From Spirochaetota bacterium (lineage in GTDB: Bacteria; Spirochaetota; UBA4802; JAFGJZ01), in assembly GCA_022704645.1 (NCBI GenBank), contig JAKJGA010000015.1, positions 1 through 21,213 on the forward strand: a stretch of DNA of 21,213 nt, written 5' to 3'. The notes beneath the pieces are model-generated. The model was not told the DNA's origin. It saw only the letters and a program-made list of their open reading frames with translations, and ran no database searches. Positions within the stretch are counted from its first letter, which is position 1. Each line of letters starts with the position of its first letter. Below are positions 15,154-21,213 of this stretch, piece after piece. Position numbers and translations under genes: made by a program.

Positions 15154-16072
15154 AACGGTTCTGAAGATGTCTTCCGAGTATATTATACGAACTTATTACA
15201 GCAAATATTGCGCCGCCCGGGATAAACATAAGCCACCATGCAAAATCAAAAAAATCACGCGACTGACTTAAAATATCACCCCAGCTTGGAGAAGGAGGCT
15301 GTACTCCGAAACCTAAAAAGCTCAGCGAAGATTCGATTAAAACTGCTGAAGCTAGACCGAACACCGCGATAACTATTACAGGAGGAAGCGCGTTAGGGAG
15401 AATATGCCTGAATATAATTCTGAAATCGCCCGCTCCTGCCGCCCGCGCCGCAAGAACATAGCCGCTGTTTTTAATTTTAAAGAATTCACCCCTGACGACT
15501 CTCGCCGTTGATGTCCATCCCGTCAGACCGATAACAACCATAATAGTAATAAGGCCCGGAGTAAAAATAGCCGTTAATGCGAGAATAAAAAAAAGCACAG
15601 GAAAACATATCACCACTTCAATTATCCTTGAAAGAATGATATCAACTATGCCGCCGAAATATCCGGCAAAAGAACCCGCTACAATTCCAATAGAAAGATA
15701 AATTATAACAGCTATCAGACTCACGATAAAAGAGTTCCGTGTTCCGTAAATCATACGCGCTGCGATATCACGGCCCTGTTCATCAGTTCCGAAATAATGA
15801 TCCGCTGAAGGCGGAGCAACTACCGAATCCAGATCGTACTCGGAATAGTTATATTTAATCGGCGGAAATATCTTAAATCCCGGCGCATTTTTAAAATCAA
15901 AGTTATTGTATTCAGAATAATCAAAAAGAGCCGGAAAAATTATTTTTCCTTTATCGGCATAAACAAGAGGCCGGCTGTTCGCAATCAAGGGCGCGAAAAT
16001 AGAAACAAAAACAAAAGAAAACAAAACAGCAACGGCATAATAAACCGGAATTTTTTTATACGGAATTTTCAT
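15134..16072 (-). CDS. Peptide/nickel-type ABC transporter permease, DppC/OppC family
   Basis: A 312-residue inner-membrane permease. The first membrane helix (10-32) is followed by a long periplasmic loop (about 34-112) that ends in the hallmark HYFGTDEQGRDIAARMIYG, then five more helices. The ATPase-contact (EAA) loop reads LAARAAGAGDFRIIFRHILPN (about 207-227), and the closing SLSFLGFGVQPPSPSWGD is typical of DppC. It starts with ATG 2 nt after the stop of the DppB-like gene and overlaps the downstream lipoprotein gene by 20 nt. No ATPase partner is encoded in the window. Confidence 0.93.
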   Translation of the reverse strand: MKIPYKKIPVYYAVAVLFSFVFVSIFAPLIANSRPLVYADKGKIIFPALFDYSEYNNFDFKNAPGFKIFPPIKYNYSEYDLDSVVAPPSADHYFGTDEQGRDIAARMIYGTRNSFIVSLIAVIIYLSIGIVAGSFAGYFGGIVDIILSRIIEVVICFPVLFFILALTAIFTPGLITIMVVIGLTGWTSTARVVRGEFFKIKNSGYVLAARAAGAGDFRIIFRHILPNALPPVIVIAVFGLASAVLIESSLSFLGFGVQPPSPSWGDILSQSRDFFDFAWWLMFIPGGAIFAVISSYNILGRHLQNRYESNSR

Positions 16073-16074
16073 AA

Positions 16075-17067
16075 TCAGCTGACCCTAATTTTCGGATTTA
16101 CAACACTGTAAAGAATATCTGAAAACAATATTCCGAGCAAAGTTAAAACTGCGGAAAACATGGTAATTGCCATAATCACAGGAAGATCACGTGAAAGAAA
16201 AGCTTCGAATACCATCATACCGAGACCTGGCAGTGAATATATCGATTCAATAATAACACTGCCTCCGAAAAGAGATGGAATGAGCATTCCTATCATTGTA
16301 ACAAGCGGAATCATGGAATTTCTAAACGCATGTACAAATATCACTCTTTTTTCAGGCAGGCCTTTTGCCCGCGCTGAAATTATGAACTGTTTGTTCAGCA
16401 CTTCAAGAGTGTTCGATCGGATAAACTGAGTCAGAAAAATAATTTCTCCAATTGAAAGCGAAACTGCAGGCAGAGTCAAATGCCATGCGATGTTGAAAAA
16501 ACGTTCAATTACCGATTTCTCTTCAAAACCGCTTGTTATTATTCCTTCAAGCGGAAACAAATTGAGATACTCGCCGCCCGCAAAAAAAGTAAGCATTGTA
16601 AGCGCGAGCCAGAATGTCGGTATCGAGTAAATAATAAAAAAAACTACGGATGATATTTGATCAATTTTTGTTCCACGCTTTACCGCAAGATAAAGCCCTG
16701 CACAAACTGAAAAAATATAGATCAAAAATACTGAATAAAGATTCAGCATTATAGTATTCGGAAGAACTTCAACGATACGCTGAGTCACCTTTCTTCCGTC
16801 TTTACGAGAATTGCCGAAATCGAGAACAGCCGCTTTCTTTATCCAGTTCAAATAACCGATCGGTATCGGTTTATCAAGACCGAAAAGCTTCATCTCTTCT
16901 TTATATACTGCGCTGTTTCTTCCGGCCGCTGTCTGCTCACTCATGTTCTCAGACATATTGCGGCTGTAATTATCGGATGAAAGCCTGACAAGAGAATATG
17001 TTATAAAACTAATTCCTATCAATGTAGGAATCATCAGAAGAAGTCTTCTTGAAATATATTTAATCAC
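16075..17067 (-). CDS. Peptide/nickel-type ABC transporter permease, DppB/OppB family
   Basis: A 330-residue inner-membrane permease: N-terminal helix MIKYISRRLLLMIPTLIGIS, a periplasmic region containing GLDKPIPIGYLNWIKKAAVLDFGNS that is typical of the family, five further helices, and an EAA loop ISARAKGLPEKRVIFVHAFRN (about residues 231-251) for ATPase contact. The start is a GTG at 17067 that overlaps the end of the binding-protein gene by 8 nt (GTGATTAA), indicating coupled translation. It pairs with the DppC-like permease 2 nt downstream to form the membrane channel. Confidence 0.93.
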   Translation of the reverse strand: MIKYISRRLLLMIPTLIGISFITYSLVRLSSDNYSRNMSENMSEQTAAGRNSAVYKEEMKLFGLDKPIPIGYLNWIKKAAVLDFGNSRKDGRKVTQRIVEVLPNTIMLNLYSVFLIYIFSVCAGLYLAVKRGTKIDQISSVVFFIIYSIPTFWLALTMLTFFAGGEYLNLFPLEGIITSGFEEKSVIERFFNIAWHLTLPAVSLSIGEIIFLTQFIRSNTLEVLNKQFIISARAKGLPEKRVIFVHAFRNSMIPLVTMIGMLIPSLFGGSVIIESIYSLPGLGMMVFEAFLSRDLPVIMAITMFSAVLTLLGILFSDILYSVVNPKIRVS

Positions 17068-18631
17068 GTCTGATAACCCATTCGCGGTAATCCAGCCCTG
17101 TCTTATGAACTTTTACATTATCAAATCTTCTGCTGAGAACAACAAGTGTTGCTTCACAAAAAAGAAATGTATACGGCTGATCCTCATACATTATGCGGTG
17201 AATTTTTCGGTAAATTTCTGTGCGCTTTTTGTAATCAAGCTCAAGTCTTACCGTTTCGATGAGCCTGTCGAGCTCGGGATTAGAATAAGAAATGTGATTG
17301 CTGCCGTCCTTTATCTGAGACGAATGCCAGACCTGGTAAAGATCAGATTCAAAAGGCATACTCCATCCGAGAATAAGCGCGTCGAAGTTTCTTTCGTCCA
17401 CTCTTTTAAGAAAAGATCCCCATTCGAGTCTTTCGATTCCGACTTCAATTCCGCTTTTCTTAAAGTCTTCTTTCATAATAGTTGCAAAACGTTCACTCAT
17501 TTTGCTGTGCGCGGCATACATAAACGAAAAAGAAAACTTTTTACCGTTCTTATCAAGTATTCCGTCACCGTCGGTATCCTTCCAGCCCTTCGATTCAAAA
17601 ATCTTTTTTGCCTTTTCGGGATCATAAGGATACGGCTGTAAAGACGAATCATAATCCGGGCCCTTAACGTAAAATGAAGCAGTAACTTCAACAGCCTGAC
17701 CAAAAAGAAGTTTGTCGATTATCTGCTGGCGGTTTATAAGCATCGTTAGAGCCTTTCGCATTTCTTTATCTGCAAAAAAATCTTTCTTATGATTCCATGC
17801 TATATACCTGTAATTCGGTTGAAAATATTTAATCTTATAAAAATTTTTATTAAATTTTTCAGAATCAGTCTGACGCTTCCACTGAATCGGACGAAGATTT
17901 ATTATATCGACTTCACCCTTTTTGAGCAATTGAAAGGCAATGCTGTTATCAGGAATAATTTTGAATATAATTTCCGAGAAAGGAGGTTTCTCACCATAAT
18001 AATATGGGTTTCTTACAAGAACCAGCCTGCGGCCTGTATCCCATCTTTTTAAAAGGTACGGACCAGTACCCATAGGCAAGCGGTTTTCTTTATGAGTATT
18101 AAAATCAGCTCCGTCGCCGAACTGTTTCCTTGAAAGAACAGGCATGGAAGAAGAAACTTCAAGAGCTTTGAAATATCGTTTTGAGAAAACATATTCCACG
18201 ATATGCGGCGTAACAGCCTTAACTGATTTAATATCCGCATAATAGACTTTAAGATGTGCGCAGGCTGTTTTCGGGCTCATAATAGTTTGAAATGAAAACA
18301 CAACATCATCAGCGGTAAACGGACTCCCGTCACTCCATTTTGCGTCTTTTCTAAGATAATACCTGTAAACGAGACCGTCCCGGGAAATCTCATACCTTTC
18401 CGCAAGTTCCGGAATCATCTCAAGGGTATCTTTGTCACGGTCAAGAAGCGAATCAAACATATAAGATGCGATGCTTGAAGATATTGAATCTTGCGACAAA
18501 ATAGGATTCATAGTGTCCGGATCTGCAGAAATCTGAACCACGAAATCATCCGGATTCCTGTCTGCATTGGAGCATGCGGAAGCCATTGCAAGACACAGCA
18601 GGCAGATAAGGCATTGATAAAATTTATTCAC
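17060..18631 (-). CDS. Peptide-type ABC transporter substrate-binding lipoprotein (SBP family 5)
   Basis: A 523-residue periplasmic solute-binding protein of the DppA/OppA/SBP_bac_5 family. A lipoprotein signal ends in MASAC (C20), so it is probably tethered to a membrane. Family features include DPDTMNPI near the start, YEISRDGLVYRYYLRKDAKWSDGSPFTADDVVFS, MGTGPYLLKRWDTGRRLVLVRNPYYY and the C-terminal HRIMYEDQPYTFLF. The ligand is unpredictable: peptides, metal chelates or sugars are known. The frame opens at a TTG (18652) within the preceding gene; the GTG at 18631, 5 nt after its stop, gives a cleaner signal peptide and is preferred, although neither start has an ideal ribosome binding site (GGGAAG lies 13 nt upstream). 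Confidence 0.9.
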   Translation of the reverse strand: MNKFYQCLICLLCLAMASACSNADRNPDDFVVQISADPDTMNPILSQDSISSSIASYMFDSLLDRDKDTLEMIPELAERYEISRDGLVYRYYLRKDAKWSDGSPFTADDVVFSFQTIMSPKTACAHLKVYYADIKSVKAVTPHIVEYVFSKRYFKALEVSSSMPVLSRKQFGDGADFNTHKENRLPMGTGPYLLKRWDTGRRLVLVRNPYYYGEKPPFSEIIFKIIPDNSIAFQLLKKGEVDIINLRPIQWKRQTDSEKFNKNFYKIKYFQPNYRYIAWNHKKDFFADKEMRKALTMLINRQQIIDKLLFGQAVEVTASFYVKGPDYDSSLQPYPYDPEKAKKIFESKGWKDTDGDGILDKNGKKFSFSFMYAAHSKMSERFATIMKEDFKKSGIEVGIERLEWGSFLKRVDERNFDALILGWSMPFESDLYQVWHSSQIKDGSNHISYSNPELDRLIETVRLELDYKKRTEIYRKIHRIMYEDQPYTFLFCEATLVVLSRRFDNVKVHKTGLDYREWVIRRD

Positions 18632-18636
18632 AATAA

Positions 18637-18852
18637 TTATTTTTCTTCCCAAATAGTATCATCACCGATCAGCTCATCGGCTTTGTGAGCTATAAATTCC
18701 GAAACAAGCATGTCAAGTTCACCCATTTCGATGAATCCGAACTGAACAAGCGTCTCTCCGATAGGAAGATTCAAATCCCGTTGTGTGGCAAGCCCTTTTT
18801 CAAGCTCTTCCGGTCCGATTTTGCCTTTTCTGATAAGAAATTCACCGAACAT
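18637..18852 (-). CDS. Small stand-alone MshEN-like (T2SS ATPase N-terminal) domain protein
   Basis: A 71-residue protein consisting almost solely of two tandem motifs with the geometry of the MshEN domain, the c-di-GMP-binding N-terminal module of MshE/PilB-type ATPases: 24 residues (1-24), a 5-residue spacer, and 24 residues (30-53). Motif 1 keeps G3, L6, I7, G10, I12, L17, L21 and Q24. Motif 2 keeps G32, L35, V36, G39, I41 and L46. The leading Arg of each RLG is replaced (Met1, Pro30) and the second Gln is Phe53, so nucleotide binding may be lost or altered. The ATG at 18852 has GGAGG (18862-18858) 5 nt upstream. It is the first gene of the eight-gene operon. It is normally found fused to an ATPase; here no ATPase is attached. 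Confidence 0.72.
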   Translation of the reverse strand: MFGEFLIRKGKIGPEELEKGLATQRDLNLPIGETLVQFGFIEMGELDMLVSEFIAHKADELIGDDTIWEEK

Positions 18853-18877
18853 AGCAGCCTCCGATAAAACTCTTCAA

Positions 18878-18906
18878 AATTTAAAATACTAGTATTATTT
18901 TTTCAA
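18878..18906 (-). promoter_or_regulatory. Predicted promoter of the eight-gene operon
   Basis: On the minus strand, TTGAAA (18906-18901) and TAAATT (18883-18878) have a 17-bp spacer, placing transcription start about 18 nt before the MshEN-like ATG. The spacer contains a perfect palindrome. Confidence 0.5.
18885..18896. repeat. 12-bp palindrome in promoter spacer (operator candidate)
   Basis: AATACTAGTATT is a perfect 12-bp palindrome between the predicted -35 and -10 boxes of the minus-strand operon. A near-identical element, AATACTAAGTAT (1215-1226), overlaps the -10 of the MBL-dus promoter. Confidence 0.5.
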
Positions 18907-19003
18907 TTCATTTACTTCCGGCGTTACTTAAGGTGCAAGAGTCTTCAAGAAAAGTCAACTTTATAACTTTATAGCCTTTTTTTCTTTATTTTTTTTACCA
19001 ATA

Positions 19004-19012
19004 TGATATAAT
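19004..19012 (+). promoter_or_regulatory. Extended -10 promoter of the chemotaxis gene
   Basis: TGATATAAT (19004-19012) is a perfect TATAAT preceded by the TGn extension; no good -35 box is seen, which is usual for extended -10 promoters. It implies a leader of about 55 nt. No sigma28-type element was recognised here. Confidence 0.5.
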
Positions 19013-19074
19013 TGACTTCAAGGAAAATCATCTCTTTTCCAATTATAAATCAGTGCTTGCACCGGAGGATTCCA

Positions 19075-20805
19075 ATGCGTTTCGGCACCAACAATATCTC
19101 CATAAAGAAAAAAATAATTTTTCTCGGCATAGCTATAATTCTTTCATTCACAGCAGTAATTTTTTTCTACCTTTTACCAAAAGTCGAATCATTTGTAATT
19201 GAAAAAAAGAAAGAAACAATCAAAAGCGTAGTTCAAACTTCGGTCGGTATAGCGGAATCTTACAGAAAGCTCTCTCTTTCCGGAATAATAACTGAAGAAG
19301 AAGCAAAATCACGCACCATGCATACCGTTCGTGCGATGCGCTATAGTGAAGATCTTTCGGACTACGTCTGGATAAATAATTTTCAAAAGATAATGCTTAT
19401 TCATCCCGCGAATCCTCAGATGGAAGGCAAAGATCAATCTTCTTTTCAGGATAAAAACGGAGTGAAGATATTCGATGAATTTCTTGAAAAAGCCACTTCT
19501 CCCACGAAACAGGGTTTTGTCAGATATGCATGGCCTTCAAAGGAAAACCCGGATTTAATCGTACCCAAGGAATCATTTGTTCTTTCATACGAACCATGGC
19601 AATGGATTTTTGGAACAGGAATTTATATTGACGATGTTTACAAAGAAATCAGAAGCATTGAAATAAAATTAAGCATTATTGTTTTAATCGTAATTGTTTT
19701 GAGCAGCTTATTGCTTTATTCTTTTGCAAATAAAATGACAAAACGCGTCAACATAGTCAAAAACAATCTTGCTATGATTAAAAGCGGCGATCTTACACAT
19801 ACTGTCGCAATAACAGGCAATGACGAAATTGAGACCATGCTCAGTTCATATAATGATTTCGCCGTCAGAATACGTGAAATCATCGAGGAAGTTAAATCAT
19901 CATCTCAACAGCTTGCCTCTTCATCAACAGAGCTTTCTGCAGCAGCAGACTCAGCCTCTAAAAATTCACAGTCCCAGGCTGCGGCAACAGAAGAAATAAC
20001 GGCTACTATTGAAGAAATTTCGGCGAATCTGGATAATATCAATTCACAGACAGACCAGCAGCTTGATAAGATAAATTATCTTCAATCAATAATTGAAAAT
20101 CTCAACAGAAAACTGAATGAAATAAGCGAACAGATGAACAATACACGTTCGCTGACCGCCGAAATAACGCAGGTAACTAACGCGGTTGAAAATTCTTTGG
20201 GCAGCATGTCAGCAAACATGACAAAGATCAATACATCATCACAGGAAATGAAAAACATTGTCGGAATGATAAATGAGATATCGGATAAAATAAATCTGCT
20301 TTCACTTAACGCTGCGATAGAAGCGGCACGTGCGGGAGAATCCGGAAGAGGATTTGCAGTCGTAGCGGATGAAATTTCGAAACTTGCCGATCAGACAGCA
20401 GAAAGCATCAGCGGAATTGATACTCTGATTTCCGATAATGAAACGGAGATTAACAATTTTACAAAAAACGCAGAGGAAATTTTCTCAACGATCAATCTGA
20501 TAATTGAAAGAATTTCATCAATGGAAACCATGGCAAGTGTGGTATCAAAACTTATGGAAAGCGGAGTAGAAACCAACAATTCAGTATCATTTGAATTTCT
20601 TGATATACAGCAAAGAGCAGGAATGATACAAACTGCAACTCAGGAACAGCGGACTGCTATGGAAGAAATGGTTAAAACTGTAAATGACATATCAGAAACC
20701 TCTCAGGAAGTAGCATCTTCATCGGAAGAAATTGCGGGCAGCTCCGAAGAATTATCGGCTATGGCCGAAAATCTTCAGAAAAAAGTCAGCTTTTTTAAAT
20801 CATAA
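19075..20805 (+). CDS. Methyl-accepting chemotaxis protein with periplasmic Cache domain
   Basis: A 576-residue transmembrane chemoreceptor. TM1 (14-34) and TM2 (199-217) bracket a periplasmic ligand-binding region (about 35-198) of the single-Cache (sCache_2) type, shown by SDYVWINN, MLIHPANPQMEGKD, a D-x-N-G element and the closing WQWIFGTGIYIDDVYKEI. A HAMP linker follows (218-270), then a long coiled-coil signalling domain with the CheA/CheW-contact tip NLLSLNAAIEAARAGESGRG, extending to VVADEISKLA (407-437). The C-terminus (KKVSFFKS) lacks a CheR-tethering pentapeptide. The frame is open from 19012, but the ATG at 19075 has CGGAGG (19063-19068) 6 nt upstream and starts just before the positive N-terminal stretch of TM1. 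The ligand is unknown; sCache_2 receptors often sense small carboxylates. It diverges from the eight-gene operon. Confidence 0.95.
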   Translation: MRFGTNNISIKKKIIFLGIAIILSFTAVIFFYLLPKVESFVIEKKKETIKSVVQTSVGIAESYRKLSLSGIITEEEAKSRTMHTVRAMRYSEDLSDYVWINNFQKIMLIHPANPQMEGKDQSSFQDKNGVKIFDEFLEKATSPTKQGFVRYAWPSKENPDLIVPKESFVLSYEPWQWIFGTGIYIDDVYKEIRSIEIKLSIIVLIVIVLSSLLLYSFANKMTKRVNIVKNNLAMIKSGDLTHTVAITGNDEIETMLSSYNDFAVRIREIIEEVKSSSQQLASSSTELSAAADSASKNSQSQAAATEEITATIEEISANLDNINSQTDQQLDKINYLQSIIENLNRKLNEISEQMNNTRSLTAEITQVTNAVENSLGSMSANMTKINTSSQEMKNIVGMINEISDKINLLSLNAAIEAARAGESGRGFAVVADEISKLADQTAESISGIDTLISDNETEINNFTKNAEEIFSTINLIIERISSMETMASVVSKLMESGVETNNSVSFEFLDIQQRAGMIQTATQEQRTAMEEMVKTVNDISETSQEVASSSEEIAGSSEELSAMAENLQKKVSFFKS

Positions 20806-20849
20806 TATTAGTAATAATAATCTCAATTATTAAAGACAAGGAGAACAAA

Positions 20850-21213
20850 ATGAAAAAGTATCTAATTGCAGCCTTAATGTTATCAGGTTTAATTTATGCG
20901 GGCGAAACGAATAGCACAGCGATGCTAATAGGAAGCTGGAACATACAGTCAAGCGACATGATTGTATTTACAGGTACAGGAAAAAATCTCGAAAAAGATC
21001 CTCTACCTGCGGGAAATACTGAAATAGTTTTCAAGAAAGATTTGAGCGGAATACTTAAAATTGAAGATTCAGCCGTTCCATTTAAGTGGACATTGGAAAA
21101 TGATAATCTAAAAATTCAAATAGGTGATAAAACTTATCAGTTCACGATAAGATCAATTGATGCAAATAAAGTTTTAATCATTCAGACATATTCACCTAAA
21201 CCCGAAGTTTCTG
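20850..21213 (+). CDS. Small exported protein, lipocalin-like (3' end outside window)
   Basis: The first 121 codons of a gene that continues past the right edge. It starts at an ATG (20850) with AAGGAG (20838-20843) 6 nt upstream, 44 bp after the chemoreceptor stop. MKKYLIAALMLSGLIYAG is a standard signal peptide, probably cut near residue 17-18. The mature part begins with a short acidic/polar stretch, then LIGSWNIQSSDMIVF, FKKDLSGILKIEDS, PFKWTLENDNLKIQIGD and YQFTIRSID. This Gly-x-Trp start and beta-hairpin rhythm resembles lipocalin-like small beta-barrel proteins. That resemblance is by eye, and the function is unknown. No clear terminator separates it from the chemoreceptor gene, so the two may be co-transcribed. 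Confidence 0.7.
   Translation, partial: MKKYLIAALMLSGLIYAGETNSTAMLIGSWNIQSSDMIVFTGTGKNLEKDPLPAGNTEIVFKKDLSGILKIEDSAVPFKWTLENDNLKIQIGDKTYQFTIRSIDANKVLIIQTYSPKPEVS

Noticed and set aside
17105..17641. 178-codon plus-strand open frame inside the binding-protein gene
   Set aside because: It lies wholly opposite a clear SBP family 5 gene and has no recognisable features; a shadow frame.
20779..20796. AAAAAAG-TCAG-CTTTTTT hairpin at the end of the chemoreceptor gene as a terminator
   Set aside because: Stem has only one G:C pair and lies inside coding sequence; too weak to call.

Overview
The window is gene-dense bacterial chromosome, roughly 40% G+C by eye, with 20 protein genes (two cut by the window edges) and no rRNA, tRNA, CRISPR array, IS element or phage gene that I can see. 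The gene set suggests a Gram-negative, motile bacterium with an anaerobic, ferredoxin-based metabolism: a phosphatidylserine decarboxylase, a 2-oxoacid:ferredoxin oxidoreductase, several lipoprotein or signal-peptide proteins, and a methyl-accepting chemotaxis protein. The abundance of TPR and SUMF1-like proteins would suit a Spirochaetota-like or similarly under-sampled lineage, but this is a weak inference and I cannot name the organism.

Layout. (1) 1-1164, minus: a DusB-type tRNA-dihydrouridine synthase (partial), preceded in its operon by an MBL-fold hydrolase, with a good sigma70-like promoter. (2) 1327-3143, plus: psd (membrane phospholipid synthesis) and a soluble TPR protein, separated by a perfect 11-bp hairpin. 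(3) 3156-3707, minus: a SlyD-like FKBP prolyl isomerase with a Cys/Asp-rich tail; it shares a bidirectional terminator with the TPR gene. (4) 3979-5653, plus: gpsA (glycerol 3-phosphate synthesis) and a KDPG/KHG-type aldolase, with overlapping reading frames. (5) 8176-5633, minus: a four-gene 2-oxoacid:ferredoxin oxidoreductase operon in the order delta (2x[4Fe-4S]), alpha, beta, gamma; its last gene overlaps the aldolase gene tail to tail by 21 bp. (6) 8450-11398, plus: ribH, nusB and a large membrane-anchored TPR protein, ending at a very strong bidirectional terminator.

(7) 18852-11487, minus: the most unusual region, a compact run of eight genes that overlap or nearly touch. In order they are a 71-residue stand-alone MshEN-like domain, a peptide ABC-transporter binding lipoprotein, two permeases, an unrecognised lipoprotein, a protein resembling a degenerate histidine kinase fused to a degenerate receiver, a PPP-type metallophosphoesterase, and a secreted SUMF1-fold protein without the catalytic cysteines of formylglycine-generating enzyme. 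No transporter ATPase is encoded with them. I propose that this is a peptide- or envelope-sensing module; the coupling is inferred from gene order only.

(8) 19075-21213, plus: diverging from that operon, a Cache-type methyl-accepting chemotaxis protein and the start of a small exported protein. No intergenic gap exceeds 300 bp. The largest are 3708-3978 (two divergent promoters and short repeats), 8177-8449 (a long-loop inverted repeat) and 18853-19074 (two divergent promoters and a palindrome).
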